Assembly (NCBI GenBank): GCA_937907685.1
Contig: CALCXF010000057.1
Location: forward strand, 1-37,084
DNA from: an uncultured Nostocoides sp.
Lineage (GTDB): Bacteria; Actinomycetota; Actinomycetes; Actinomycetales; Dermatophilaceae
Length of the DNA: 37,084 bases
Reading direction: 5' to 3'
Part shown: piece by piece, positions 18,236-26,508 of the stretch
Layout: every line of letters begins with the position of its first letter
Numbering within the stretch: the stretch's first letter is position 1
Position numbers and translations under genes: made by a program
The notes under the pieces: generated by a model
Told to the model about the DNA's origin: nothing
Seen by the model: the letters and a program-made list of their open reading frames with translations, nothing else
The model's database searches: none

Positions 18236-18373
18236 TCACGGAAGCCAGTGCCAGTTCTCCATCTTCACGATGACGCCACTCTTGTCCGTGGGGGCGGCGT
18301 CGGCGGTGGCCGGGACGAACGCGGCCACAGCCACGAGCAACGTCGCGGCGACGAGGGAGCGCATCCTGCTCAT
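18236..18373 (-). CDS. Small predicted secreted peptide (45 aa)
   Basis: An open frame of 45 codons with a strong ribosome binding site (GGAAAGGAAC, ATG at 18373). The first 26 residues form a textbook Sec signal peptide: MSRMR, a hydrophobic core SLVAATLLVAVAAFV and an ATADA cleavage site. The remaining mature peptide would be about 19 residues (starting APTDKSG and ending MENWHWLP), with two tryptophans and no cysteine. The stop lies 11 nt before the start of the membrane HD protein gene. I do not recognise the family. A peptide signal, a lipid-interacting peptide or a leader are possible; none is shown. Confidence 0.68.
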   Translation of the reverse strand: MSRMRSLVAATLLVAVAAFVPATADAAPTDKSGVIVKMENWHWLP

Positions 18374-18525
18374 GGGGGGTGTTCCTTTCCGAGGGGGTAC
18401 CAGGGCCGCTGTCCGGGGCGGCTCTCCCGATGCCTGAAGTCTCGCATGGGCTCCGGTGTGTCACAATCTGTGGGACCGCGGCGTCTCATGACGGCCCGAC
18501 GGACCGACCCGACGAAAGGCACCCG

Positions 18526-18600
18526 ATGAGCAAGCGCGCCCGCAAGCGCCGCTCGCGCAAGGGCAACAAGGCCAACCACGGCCGAAAGCCCAACGCCTGA
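18526..18600 (+). CDS. 50S ribosomal protein bL37 (24 aa)
   Basis: A 24-residue, extremely basic protein beginning MSKRARKRR and ending KANHGRKPNA. It matches the short actinobacterial ribosomal protein bL37 described from mycobacterial ribosome structures, including the conserved ANHG(K/R)(R/K)PN end. It is preceded by AAAGG and followed 16 nt later by a strong hairpin, so it is a complete single-gene unit. It is too short for usual gene callers. Identification relies on remembered family sequence. Confidence 0.85.
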   Translation: MSKRARKRRSRKGNKANHGRKPNA

Positions 18601-18616
18601 GCGCGAGGACGACGAC

Positions 18617-18644
18617 CCCCGGTGTGCCGACAGGCACACCGGGG
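18617..18644 (+). terminator. Terminator after the bL37 gene
   Basis: CCCCGGTGTGCC (18617-18628) and GGCACACCGGGG (18633-18644) form a perfect 12-bp stem with a GACA loop, followed by CGTCATTCTTC. It may also stop minus-strand transcription, though rsrA ends more than 100 nt away. Confidence 0.8.
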
Positions 18645-18744
18645 CGTCATTCTTCGAGGCGGGCGTCGTCTGGGTGAGGGCAGGTCCCGATGAGTCCCGA
18701 GTGACGCCGTCTCACCGAGCGCCGGTCTCACGCAGTGGACCGCG

Positions 18745-19014
18745 TCAGCCGTCGTGCTCCAGGCGGACGGCGGTGATGCGCTGCATGATCTGCAGGCGGA
18801 CCGCCTGCGGCGCGGTCTCACCGGAGCAGGAACGACGCACGACCTGCTTGAGGGCCACGTCGAGGTCGTGCTCCGCGAGGCATGGTTGGCACTCCCCGAG
18901 GTGCGCCGCCACCCGACGCACGTCGTCAGGGCTCATCTCCCCGTCGAGGTACTCGTAGATGCGGTGCAGGACCTCGGAGCAGTCACCGTGACCGGCGTGG
19001 GCGTCCTGGGTCAT
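18745..19014 (-). CDS. rsrA: Zinc-binding anti-sigma factor of the SigR/mycothiol system (89 aa)
   Basis: A redox-sensing anti-sigma factor that binds SigR when its thiols are reduced and releases it after disulfide formation. The ZAS zinc motif is complete: Cys12 (GDCSEVL), His38 and Cys42/Cys45 (HLGECQPC), the same arrangement as RsrA of Streptomyces, and the RRSC segment is present too. The ATG at 19014 overlaps the sigR stop by 4 nt (ATGA), so sigma and anti-sigma factor are made in step. Length is normal for the family. Confidence 0.93.
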   Translation of the reverse strand: MTQDAHAGHGDCSEVLHRIYEYLDGEMSPDDVRRVAAHLGECQPCLAEHDLDVALKQVVRRSCSGETAPQAVRLQIMQRITAVRLEHDG

Positions 19015-19646
19015 GACTCCTCCTCCGTGCCGAACCCGCGCTCGCGCGCGTACCCCGTGAGCAGGCCGCGCAGCAGCCGTCGCCCGCGGTGCAGACGGGA
19101 CATCACGGTGCCGATGGGGGTTCCCATGATCTCGGCGATCTCCTTGTACGCGAAGCCCTCGACGTCCGCGAGGTAGACGGCCATCCTGAAGTCCTCGGGA
19201 AGCTCCTGGAGGGCACGCTTGACCTCGGTGTCGGGCAGGTGCTCGAGCGCCTGGACCTCCGCAGACTTCAGCCCTGCGGACGTGTGCGACTCCGCGCGGG
19301 CGAGCTGGTAGTCCTCGACCTCGGCGGCGTCGGACTGCAGCGGCTCCCGCTGTCGCTTGCGGTAGGTGTTGATGTACGTGTTGGTGAGGATGCGGTACAT
19401 CCACGCCTTGAGGTTCGTGCCCGGCTGGTACTGGTGGAAGGCGGCATACGCCTTCGCGTAGGTCTCCTGCAGGAGGTCCTCGGCGTCGGCCGGGTTGCGG
19501 GTCGTGCGCATCGCGGCGGCATAGAGCTGGTCGAGCAGCGGCAGCGCCTCGCGCTCGAAGCGCGCCTGGCGCTCGGCAGTGGTCTCGGTGGCGACGTCGA
19601 CCTCGACGGTCGCAGGGTCCTCGAGGGGGGTCGGTGGAGTGCTCAT
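19011..19646 (-). CDS. sigR: ECF RNA polymerase sigma factor SigR/SigH type (211 aa)
   Basis: Sigma factor for thiol-oxidative stress genes. Region 2 is clear ([20 protein letters not shown], then [19 protein letters not shown]) and region 4 reads [20 protein letters not shown] followed by [20 protein letters not shown]. The start ATG at 19646 follows GGAG and gives MSTPPTP; an in-frame ATG at 19760 lies inside the -35 element of the SigR-type promoter and is unlikely to be used from that transcript. RsrA follows with a 4-nt overlap. Two promoter-like elements precede it, one of them an exact SigR site, so autoregulation is expected. Confidence 0.94.
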   Translation of the reverse strand: MSTPPTPLEDPATVEVDVATETTAERQARFEREALPLLDQLYAAAMRTTRNPADAEDLLQETYAKAYAAFHQYQPGTNLKAWMYRILTNTYINTYRKRQREPLQSDAAEVEDYQLARAESHTSAGLKSAEVQALEHLPDTEVKRALQELPEDFRMAVYLADVEGFAYKEIAEIMGTPIGTVMSRLHRGRRLLRGLLTGYARERGFGTEEES

Positions 19647-19654
19647 CGTCTCCA

Positions 19655-19660
19655 AGCCTA
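19655..19660 (-). promoter_or_regulatory. Possible housekeeping -10 box TAGGCT before sigR
   Basis: On the minus strand TAGGCT ends 8 nt before the sigR ATG. It could drive basal, nearly leaderless expression, although the gap also contains the GGAG ribosome binding site used by longer transcripts. Confidence 0.35.
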
Positions 19661-19737
19661 ACCGGGCCCGGTTGGGGGCTGAGGTGTCGAGGACGAACAC
19701 GGGATGCCTTTCCGGAGGCGGCGCGGACAGGTCGGTC

Positions 19738-19763
19738 AACGCCGCTCCTGCGCCGGTCATTCC
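19738..19763 (-). promoter_or_regulatory. SigR-dependent promoter of sigR-rsrA (GGAAT-N18-GTT)
   Basis: On the minus strand GGAAT (19763-19759) and GTT (19740-19738) are separated by exactly 18 nt, the SigR/SigH consensus. It is the only GGAAT-N18-GTT arrangement I found when checking the GGAAT occurrences I noticed in the window. The predicted leader to the ATG at 19646 is about 85 nt. Confidence 0.75.
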
Positions 19764-19775
19764 CCCGGGCCGGCC

Positions 19776-20417
19776 TCAGGCCGGCGGCCCGGCTACGGCG
19801 GAGGTGGTCAGCCGGGCGACGACGAGAGCGGCCACCCGTGTCGCCGACGCCCCGAGCGAGTGGGTGCCGGTGACGGCGTCCACCGTGCTCCCGGCGGGGA
19901 GGGCCGCGGCGACCTCGTCCGGTCCCCCGAACGGGTCGGTGCGCCCCTGGACGACGTGCACGGGGATGTCGGCAGCGCCGGGCAGAGCGAGCTCACCCGC
20001 CCGCGACCGCTCGGGGCGGCCCGGAGGGTGCAGCGGGAAGGAGAGCGCGACGACGGCATCCGCCCCGACGGCCGCCGCAGTCCGGCAGGCGACGCGAGCC
20101 CCGGCGCTGCGGCCGCCGACGACGAGCCGACCCCCTTCGCCCGACCCGTGGACGCTGTCGAGGACCGCACGCCAGGCCCGGTCGAGGGTCGGTGGCGCAG
20201 GCCCCAGCCGGCGTCCGGCGACCCGCCATGGCTGGTCGACGAGCACCACCGTCCACCCGGCGGCCACCGCTGCGTCCCGCACGGCGAGCACGTCCTTGGT
20301 CCAGCGGAGTCCGCCGGCACCGTGACCGAGCACCAGGGTGCCCACGCCGGGCTCGGTGGGCGTGTTCGTCGTCGTTCGTGCGGAGCCTTCGGGCGTCTCC
20401 ACCAGCAGCTCGTTCAC
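19776..20417 (-). CDS. Alpha/beta hydrolase, KANL3/Tex30-like (213 aa)
   Basis: A short alpha/beta hydrolase of the dienelactone hydrolase-like group: N-terminal TLVLGHGAGG, nucleophile elbow VGGRSAGARVA (GRSAG) and a late IPVHVVQGRTDPFGGP supplying the acid, with a C-terminal GTHSLG His. This pattern fits the bacterial KANL3/Tex30 family, whose substrates are unknown. The GTG start at 20417 overlaps the SRAP gene stop by 4 nt (GTGA), so it is translated with that gene. The sigR promoter begins 12 nt after its stop. Confidence 0.87.
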   Translation of the reverse strand: MNELLVETPEGSARTTTNTPTEPGVGTLVLGHGAGGLRWTKDVLAVRDAAVAAGWTVVLVDQPWRVAGRRLGPAPPTLDRAWRAVLDSVHGSGEGGRLVVGGRSAGARVACRTAAAVGADAVVALSFPLHPPGRPERSRAGELALPGAADIPVHVVQGRTDPFGGPDEVAAALPAGSTVDAVTGTHSLGASATRVAALVVARLTTSAVAGPPA

Positions 20418-21253
20418 CCGGCACCCCCGAGCGCCGCGCCGGTCATCGGGTCGACGACGCCGACGAGCTCCTCGGCGGGCACCGGCTCGAGGAGGTGGGC
20501 GCCGTTCGACCGGTTGCTGCTCACCTCCCTCGAGACGGGGTATGCCGTGAAGCGGCCCGGTGGGTGCGGGTCGAGCAGGCCGAGCACGTCGGCGGCAGGC
20601 GTCCCGGGGTCGAGCCAGGTCTCCCACTCGCTCCGCTCGAGGACGAGTGGCTGGCGATCGTGAATCCGGTCCAGGCCCGGCTCGGCGGGCCCGGTGATGA
20701 CCGTGAAGGTCGTCACCCACGAGCGCGGGTCGTCGGGGTCCGCGGCCGCCGGGTCACGCCAGAACTCGTAGAGGCCGGCCATGGCCACGGTGGTGCCGTC
20801 GACGCGTGAGGTGAAGAACGGCTGTTTGCGTGGCTTCCCCTTGGCGTCGACCACGGTCCGCGACGCCTGCCACTCGTACCAGCCGCGGGCCGGGACGAGG
20901 CAGCGCCGAGTCGCCAGGGCTCGGGCGAACGCCGGCTTGTCCGCGACCGACTCGACCCGCGCGTTGATCATCCGCGCCGCACCCTTGGTGTCCTTGGACC
21001 AGCTCGGCACCAGTCCCCACGTCAGCAGGCGCAGCTGGCGCCTCGGTTCCTCGGAGGGCTCGTTCCGGCTCGCCCTGGTGAGGACGACCGGTGCCTGCTT
21101 CGTCGGGGCCATGTTGTGGTCCGGACGTCCGGGCGGGGGGTCCTGGGGGGCGGCGAGGATGCTGCGCCCGGCCTGCGCCGTGCGGTCCTCCTCGACCTCG
21201 AACTCGACGACCAGCTCGTCGGGATTGGCCGTCGCTGCATACCGACCACACAT
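20414..21253 (-). CDS. SOS response-associated peptidase / HMCES-YedK family (279 aa)
   Basis: SRAP proteins crosslink to abasic sites in single-stranded DNA through Cys2 and protect them. The ATG at 21253 gives MCGRY, so Cys2 becomes N-terminal after methionine removal; Asn47 (DHNMAP), Glu127 (RGWYEW) and His198 (RIHDRQP, usually H-x-R-M-P) complete the active site. The TWGLVPSW and INARVESV motifs are intact. The TAGCCT box 7 nt upstream implies leaderless transcription. It shares a message with the alpha/beta hydrolase. Confidence 0.94.
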   Translation of the reverse strand: MCGRYAATANPDELVVEFEVEEDRTAQAGRSILAAPQDPPPGRPDHNMAPTKQAPVVLTRASRNEPSEEPRRQLRLLTWGLVPSWSKDTKGAARMINARVESVADKPAFARALATRRCLVPARGWYEWQASRTVVDAKGKPRKQPFFTSRVDGTTVAMAGLYEFWRDPAAADPDDPRSWVTTFTVITGPAEPGLDRIHDRQPLVLERSEWETWLDPGTPAADVLGLLDPHPPGRFTAYPVSREVSSNRSNGAHLLEPVPAEELVGVVDPMTGAALGGAG

Positions 21254-21260
21254 GCACCTC

Positions 21261-21266
21261 AGGCTA
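21261..21266 (-). promoter_or_regulatory. -10 box TAGCCT, leaderless geometry (SRAP gene)
   Basis: On the minus strand TAGCCT ends 7 nt before the ATG at 21253. It lies in the 83-bp region divergent with the DoxX-like gene. Confidence 0.5.
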
Positions 21267-21336
21267 CGCACCCCCTCATCGAGCAACTACCGTAGGGATC
21301 GACGTCCTGACCAGCAGGAGCCGACCGGAGGACCCC

Positions 21337-21879
21337 ATGACCCTGGTGCGACGAATCGCCCGCCCCATGCTCGCCGCGATGTTCGTCGCCGGGGGCCTCG
21401 ACCAGCTCAAGCACCCGGGGCGCACCGTCCCCTCCGCGCGCCCGCTTCTCGAGAAGGTGGGGCCCACCCTGGGACTCCCGGACGACCCCGAGCTCCTCGT
21501 GCGCGCCAACGGCGCCGCGATGCTGGGTGCCGGCAGCCTCCTGGCGCTCGGCCGGCTGCCACGCATCGCCGCGACGGTGCTGGCCGCGACGGTGGTGCCG
21601 ACCACCCTTGTGTCGCACCCGTTCTGGGCCGAGCACGACGACGCAGCCAGGGCCACGCAGAGGGAGCACTTCCTCAAGAACCTCGGGCTGCTCGGAGGCC
21701 TGCTGCTCGCGACCGTCGACACCGAGGGTCGCCCGGGCATCGCCTACCGGGCAAGGATGGTCGGTGACAGCGCCTCACGAGCGGCACGCACCACGCGGCG
21801 GCAGGCGCGGCACGCGGCCCGTACGGCGGGGCGCGAGGCGAAGCTGAAGGCGGTCCAGGCCCAGCATGCCCTCGGCTGA
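21337..21879 (+). CDS. DoxX family membrane protein (180 aa)
   Basis: A small integral membrane protein of the DoxX family, with the starting pattern [19 protein letters not shown], a second helix with [18 protein letters not shown] and further helices near [13 protein letters not shown] and [14 protein letters not shown]. The C-terminal 40 residues are a basic, Arg/Ala-rich helix ([20 protein letters not shown]) that should lie in the cytoplasm. GGAGG precedes the ATG. Its end overlaps the aroA start by 14 nt. In mycobacteria DoxX takes part in a membrane oxidoreductase complex with SodA and SseA; no partner is next to this one. Confidence 0.88.
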   Translation: MTLVRRIARPMLAAMFVAGGLDQLKHPGRTVPSARPLLEKVGPTLGLPDDPELLVRANGAAMLGAGSLLALGRLPRIAATVLAATVVPTTLVSHPFWAEHDDAARATQREHFLKNLGLLGGLLLATVDTEGRPGIAYRARMVGDSASRAARTTRRQARHAARTAGREAKLKAVQAQHALG

Positions 21880-23155
21880 CTGGTCGGCGCCCACCGCCCC
21901 CGGTCCCCTCGATGCAGAGGTCGTCCTCCCGGGCAGCAAGTCCCTCACCAACCGCTACCTCGTCCTCGCCGCAATCGCCAACGACGTCTCGCGTCTGCGG
22001 CTGCCACTGCGCTCTCGCGACACCCTGCTCATGGCACGGGCCCTGCGCACCCTCGGCGCGACGGTCGACGACGTCGACGATGACTGGCTCGTCACGCCCG
22101 GCCGCCTCGTCGGTGGCGCGACGGTGGACTGCGGTCTCTCGGGAAACGTCATGCGGTTCGTCCCCCCGCTCGCCGGTCTGGCCGACGGAGACGTCGGCTT
22201 CGACGGTGATCCACCCGCCCGACGCCGGCCCATGGAACCGGTGCTCGGGGCCCTGCGGGCACTGGGCGTGACGGTCGCGGACGAGGGCCGCGGGGGCCTC
22301 CCGTTCACGGTCCGCGGGCGGGGGTCGGTCCGCGGCGGCCCGGTGACGCTCGACGCATCCGCGTCCTCGCAGTTCGTCTCGGGGCTGCTCCTGTCCGCAG
22401 CGCGCTTCGAGCACGGGGTCACGGTGCACCACGAAGGCCCTGCCGTTCCGAGCCTGCCCCACATCGAGATGACCGTCGAGACGTTGCGAGACGCCGGCGT
22501 CCTCGTCGACGACGGAGACCTCCACACCTGGCGGGTGGAGCCCGGCGAGGTCAACGCCCTCGACGTCCAGGTGGAGCCCGACCTGTCCAACGCAGCGCAG
22601 TTCCTCGCTGCAGCGCTCGTCACCGGCGGCAGGGTCCACGTGCCCGACTGGCCCCAGTACACGACCCAGGGCGGTGACTTCATCCGTGAGGTGCTCGACA
22701 TGATGGGCGCCGACGTCGTGCTCGACCGGGCAGGTCTCACTGTCTCCGGCGGCGACGGCATCTCCGGCGTGGACATCGACCTGCGCGGCTCCAGCGAGCT
22801 CACCCCCGTGGTCGCGGCGCTGTGCGCGCTCGCGGACACCCCGAGCGTCATCCGAGGGGTGGCCCACATCCGTGGGCACGAGACGGACCGGCTCGCTGCC
22901 CTTCGTGACGAGCTCACCGCCCTCGGTGGCGACGTGGGCGAGACCGAGGACGGCCTGCGGATCAACCCTCGCCCGCTGCACGGCGGCACCTTCCGTACGT
23001 ACGCGGACCACCGGATGGTCATGGCGGCGGCTGTCCTCGCCCTCGTGGTGCCGGGGGTGGTCGTGGAGGACGCCGGGACGGTGGAGAAGACGATGCCCGA
23101 CTTCACCTCCCTCTGGGGGCAGATGCTGGCCGAGCGAGCCGTGGCGGACGCCTGA
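21866..23155 (+). CDS. aroA: 3-phosphoshikimate 1-carboxyvinyltransferase (EPSP synthase, 429 aa)
   Basis: Sixth step of the shikimate pathway, joining phosphoenolpyruvate to shikimate-3-phosphate. The motifs [56 protein letters not shown] and [15 protein letters not shown] carry the substrate-binding residues. Length is normal for bacterial enzymes. The ATG at 21866 overlaps the DoxX gene by 14 nt, and the rfb-like TGATG overlap with rsgA at its end shows coupling to the GTPase gene. Confidence 0.97.
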   Translation: MPSADWSAPTAPGPLDAEVVLPGSKSLTNRYLVLAAIANDVSRLRLPLRSRDTLLMARALRTLGATVDDVDDDWLVTPGRLVGGATVDCGLSGNVMRFVPPLAGLADGDVGFDGDPPARRRPMEPVLGALRALGVTVADEGRGGLPFTVRGRGSVRGGPVTLDASASSQFVSGLLLSAARFEHGVTVHHEGPAVPSLPHIEMTVETLRDAGVLVDDGDLHTWRVEPGEVNALDVQVEPDLSNAAQFLAAALVTGGRVHVPDWPQYTTQGGDFIREVLDMMGADVVLDRAGLTVSGGDGISGVDIDLRGSSELTPVVAALCALADTPSVIRGVAHIRGHETDRLAALRDELTALGGDVGETEDGLRINPRPLHGGTFRTYADHRMVMAAAVLALVVPGVVVEDAGTVEKTMPDFTSLWGQMLAERAVADA

Positions 23156-24180
23156 TGGCTCGCTCGTCCGGCTCGTACGACGAGTCCGACGTCCGGATCC
23201 GGCCGAGCCGGCGAGGGTCGCGGCCACGCAGCAAGGACCGGCCCACCCACGCGGATGCCGTGCCGGCGCGAGTCACGCAGGTGGACCGGGGTCGGTACAC
23301 CACGCTGGTCGAGGAGGCTGACTCGCGACGGGTCGTCATCGCGATGCGGGCACGGGAGCTGGGGCGCAAGGGAATCGTCGTCGGGGACCTCGTCCACGTC
23401 GTCGGTGACAGCTCCGGCTCCGACGGCAGCCTGGCGCGCATCGTGCGCCTCTCTCCGCGGGAGACGGTCCTGCGCCGAACGGCTGACGACACCGACCCCG
23501 TCGAGCGGGTTCTCGTCGCCAATGCCGACCAGCTCGTCGTCGTCTCGGCCCTGGCCAACCCCGAGCCCCGCCCGCGCCTCATCGACCGGTGCCTCGTCGC
23601 GGCATACGACGCCGGGATGGAGCCGATCCTCGTGCTCACCAAGGCGGACCTCACCGACCCTGCACCGTTCCTCGAGCAGTACGCCCCGTTGTCGGTCCGA
23701 CACGTCGTGACGGCACGACGGGAGACCACCACCGACGGCCTGGACGAGCTGCGCACTGCCCTCGCGGGCAGGCGCAGCGTGCTCGTGGGCCACTCCGGGG
23801 TGGGGAAGTCGACCCTGGTCAACGCCTTGGTGCCGGACGCGCTCCGGGCGGTCGGTGTCGTCAACGACGTCACCGGTCGGGGCCGACACACCTCGAGCTC
23901 CGCGGTCGCCCTGCCCCTTCCCGACGACGACGGCTGGGTCATCGACACTCCCGGGGTCCGCTCGTTCGGCCTGGCCCACGTCGACCTGTCCCGGATCGTC
24001 CAGCACTTCCCCGACCTCGAACCGGGCACCTCCGAGTGCCCGCGCGGGTGCACGCACGACGAGGAGGAGTGCGCGCTCGGCGCGTGGGTCGCCAGCGGGG
24101 CGGCCGGACCGGCCGGTGCGGCGCGGCTCGACTCACTTCGCCGGCTGCTCCGGGCGCGGACACCGGCGAGCGGCGACTGA
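23155..24180 (+). CDS. rsgA: Ribosome small subunit-dependent GTPase A (341 aa)
   Basis: A circularly permuted GTPase that helps mature the 30S subunit. After a basic N-terminal region and OB fold come the G4 motif LTKADL, then G1 GHSGVGKST, G3 DTPG, and a C-terminal zinc knuckle (CPRGCTHDEEEC). The order G4-G1-G3 is the permuted hallmark. It starts on the last base of the aroA stop. About 45 residues of extra basic N-terminus (RIRPSRRGSRPRSKDRP) precede the OB fold, which may aid rRNA binding. Confidence 0.96.
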   Translation: MARSSGSYDESDVRIRPSRRGSRPRSKDRPTHADAVPARVTQVDRGRYTTLVEEADSRRVVIAMRARELGRKGIVVGDLVHVVGDSSGSDGSLARIVRLSPRETVLRRTADDTDPVERVLVANADQLVVVSALANPEPRPRLIDRCLVAAYDAGMEPILVLTKADLTDPAPFLEQYAPLSVRHVVTARRETTTDGLDELRTALAGRRSVLVGHSGVGKSTLVNALVPDALRAVGVVNDVTGRGRHTSSSAVALPLPDDDGWVIDTPGVRSFGLAHVDLSRIVQHFPDLEPGTSECPRGCTHDEEECALGAWVASGAAGPAGAARLDSLRRLLRARTPASGD

Positions 24181-24214
24181 GCGGCTCCGCTCTCTCTGGA
24201 CGAGCTGCGCGAGC

Positions 24215-25453
24215 TCAGCGGGTGGGGCGGTCGTCCCCCGGCTGCTCGTCGACCAGCCGTGTGGTGTCCTGCGGAGCCTGGTCGGTGTCCGGGTGCAGCG
24301 CCGAGGAACGCTCGACGCCCGCATCGGCCGCGGAGGAGCCCAGGTCCTCGCCGCCGCCCGCGGCGCCCAGTCCTGCTCCGAGGTCGCTCATGTCCTGGAC
24401 CTCGGTGCCGGCGAACCGCGTGTCGGGCTCCAGGTCGCTGACGTCGACAGTCTCGAGGATCAGCCGCGGTTCCGCGAAGTGGCACCGGGAGAGGTGGGCA
24501 CCCAGGCCGTCGGGACGCAGCTCCAGCTCCGGCTCGTCGGTGGTGCAGACCTCCTGGGCCTTCCAGCAGCGGGTGTGGAACCGGCATCCGGACGGGGGGT
24601 TCGCCGGGGACGGCACGTCACCCTGCAGGACGATCTGGTCCCGCTTTCCCCGCAGGGTCGGGTCAGGGACCGGGACAGCGGAGAGGAGTGCCTGGGTGTA
24701 CGGGTGCGTCGGACGGCTGTAGACCTCGTCCTCCTCGCCGAGCTCGGCCATCCGGCCGAGGTACATGACCCCGACCCGGTCCGAGATGTGCCGCACGACG
24801 GACAGGTCGTGGGCGATGAAGACGTACGCCAGCCCGAGCTCGTCCTGCAGCTTCTCCATGAGGTTGACGACCTGGGCCTGCACGGACACGTCGAGTGCCG
24901 AGACGGGCTCGTCACAGACGAGGACGGACGGGTTGAGCGCGATGCCGCGCGCGATCCCGATGCGCTGCCGCTGGCCACCGGAGAACTGGTGCGGGTAGCG
25001 GTTGATGTGCTCCGGGTTGAGGCCGACGAGGTCCAGCAGCTCCTGGACACGCTTGCGCCGTCCGCCCTTGGGGACCACGTCGGAGTGGATCTCCAAGGGC
25101 TCCCCGACGATGTCACCGACCGTCATGCGGGGGTTCAGTGAGGTGTACGGGTCCTGGAACACGATCTGGATGTTCCGGCGCATCTGGCGCAGCTTGCGGC
25201 CGGAGGCACCGCTCCAGTCCTCGCCACCGAAGATGACCTTCCCCGAGGTGGGCTCCTCCAGCCGCATGAGAAGGCGGCCCAGCGTGGACTTCCCGCAGCC
25301 AGACTCGCCGACGATCCCCAGGGTCTCGCCCTTGTGCAGGTCGAAGCTCACCCCGTCGACGGCCTTCACCTGCCCCGCGACCCGACGCAGGACGCCACTG
25401 CGGATCGGGTAGTGCTTGACCAGGTCCTGTGCGCTGAGAATGACCTCAGGCAT
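24215..25453 (-). CDS. dppF: Peptide ABC transporter ATP-binding protein, DppF type (412 aa)
   Basis: Second ATPase of the peptide importer. Walker [10 protein letters not shown], signature [15 protein letters not shown] and Walker [13 protein letters not shown] are intact, followed by the oligopeptide-transporter C-terminal cysteine cluster ([15 protein letters not shown]). The core ends near residue 335; a further stretch of about 75 residues is acidic and Gly/Asp/Ser-rich ([17 protein letters not shown]) and unlike the family. The ATG at 25453 overlaps the dppD stop by 8 nt. Confidence 0.95.
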   Translation of the reverse strand: MPEVILSAQDLVKHYPIRSGVLRRVAGQVKAVDGVSFDLHKGETLGIVGESGCGKSTLGRLLMRLEEPTSGKVIFGGEDWSGASGRKLRQMRRNIQIVFQDPYTSLNPRMTVGDIVGEPLEIHSDVVPKGGRRKRVQELLDLVGLNPEHINRYPHQFSGGQRQRIGIARGIALNPSVLVCDEPVSALDVSVQAQVVNLMEKLQDELGLAYVFIAHDLSVVRHISDRVGVMYLGRMAELGEEDEVYSRPTHPYTQALLSAVPVPDPTLRGKRDQIVLQGDVPSPANPPSGCRFHTRCWKAQEVCTTDEPELELRPDGLGAHLSRCHFAEPRLILETVDVSDLEPDTRFAGTEVQDMSDLGAGLGAAGGGEDLGSSAADAGVERSSALHPDTDQAPQDTTRLVDEQPGDDRPTR

Positions 25454-26492
25454 TGATGACCTCCTCGGCGAAGTGACAGGCGGCGAAGCGACCTGGAACC
25501 ACCTCGCGCAGCTCCGGACGGTCCCTGCGGCACACGTCCTCGGCGCGGCGACACCGCGGGTTGAACGGACAGCCCGGCGGGATCCGCATGAGGTTCGGCG
25601 GCAGGCCTCCGATCGCCGCCAGCGTCTGGCCCTTCTGGTCCAGGCGCGGGATCGACTCGAGCAGGCCGCGCGTGTACGGGTGAGCCGGAGCGGAGTAGAG
25701 CTCGACGACGTCGGCCTTCTCCACGAACCGCCCGGCATACATGACGGCGATCCGGTCGGCGACGTCGGCGACGACGCCCAGGTCGTGGGTGATGAGGATC
25801 AGCCCCATCTGGCGCTCCTGCTGGAGCTCGTCGAGCAGGGCCATGATCTGGGCCTGCACGGTGACGTCGAGAGCCGTCGTCGGCTCGTCGGCGATGAGGA
25901 CCGCGGGATCGAGGGCGATGGCCATCGCGATCATGATGCGCTGCCGCATGCCACCGGAGAACTGGTGCGGGTAGGCCTTGACGCGATCTCGCGCCGCCGG
26001 GATCTGCACCCGCTCCATGAGGCGGATCGCCTGCTCGAGCGCGTCGCTCTTGTTCACCCCACGATGCATCCGGAACATCTCGGCGATCTGCCAGCCCACG
26101 GGGAACACCGGGTTCAGTGACGACAGCGCGTCCTGGAAGATCATCGAGACCTCGGGGCCTCGGGTCCGCCGGCGCTGGTCCTCGGGCATCGAGAGCAGGT
26201 CCTGGCCGCAGTACCGGATGTGCCCACCGGGGATGACGGCCGGAGGCATGTCGAGGATGCCCATGATCGCCTGGGCGGTCACCGACTTGCCGGAGCCCGA
26301 CTCGCCGAGGATGGCGAGTGACTCGCCCTGGTGCAGGTCGAACGACACCCCGTTGATCGCCGTGGCGATGCCATCCGGCGTGTGGAACTCGACGTAGAGG
26401 TCCTCGACCTCCAGGAGCAGGCCGTCCTCGGGTGTGTAGGTGACGCCGGAGGTCTTGTCGCTGGGCGTGGTGGTGTCCTGCGTGGTCGTCAT
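25446..26492 (-). CDS. dppD: Peptide ABC transporter ATP-binding protein, DppD type (348 aa)
   Basis: First ATPase of the importer. Walker [11 protein letters not shown]-loop [14 protein letters not shown], signature [15 protein letters not shown], Walker [13 protein letters not shown] and the oligopeptide C-terminal cluster [14 protein letters not shown] are all present, and length fits. The ATG at 26492 follows a 16-nt gap behind the permease gene; longer in-frame starts would run into that gene. A Thr-rich N-terminal tail of about 25 residues precedes the domain. Confidence 0.95.
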   Translation of the reverse strand: MTTTQDTTTPSDKTSGVTYTPEDGLLLEVEDLYVEFHTPDGIATAINGVSFDLHQGESLAILGESGSGKSVTAQAIMGILDMPPAVIPGGHIRYCGQDLLSMPEDQRRRTRGPEVSMIFQDALSSLNPVFPVGWQIAEMFRMHRGVNKSDALEQAIRLMERVQIPAARDRVKAYPHQFSGGMRQRIMIAMAIALDPAVLIADEPTTALDVTVQAQIMALLDELQQERQMGLILITHDLGVVADVADRIAVMYAGRFVEKADVVELYSAPAHPYTRGLLESIPRLDQKGQTLAAIGGLPPNLMRIPPGCPFNPRCRRAEDVCRRDRPELREVVPGRFAACHFAEEVINA

Positions 26493-26508
26493 GGGTTCTC
26501 CGTCGTCC

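Noticed and set aside
19011-19760. Longer SigR form starting at the ATG at 19760
   Set aside because: That codon lies inside the -35 element of the SigR-type promoter and has no good ribosome binding site; it could be made only from a further upstream transcript.
21955-24057. 700-codon open frame on the minus strand opposite aroA and rsgA
   Set aside because: It mirrors two clearly identified genes on the other strand and its translation is Arg/Ser/Gly-rich without any family motif, the usual product of long antisense frames in G+C-rich DNA.
24179-24192. Hairpin GAGCGG/CCGCTC at the rsgA stop as a terminator
   Set aside because: The loop would be only 2-4 nt and the stem 5-6 bp, overlapping the stop codon; too weak to list.
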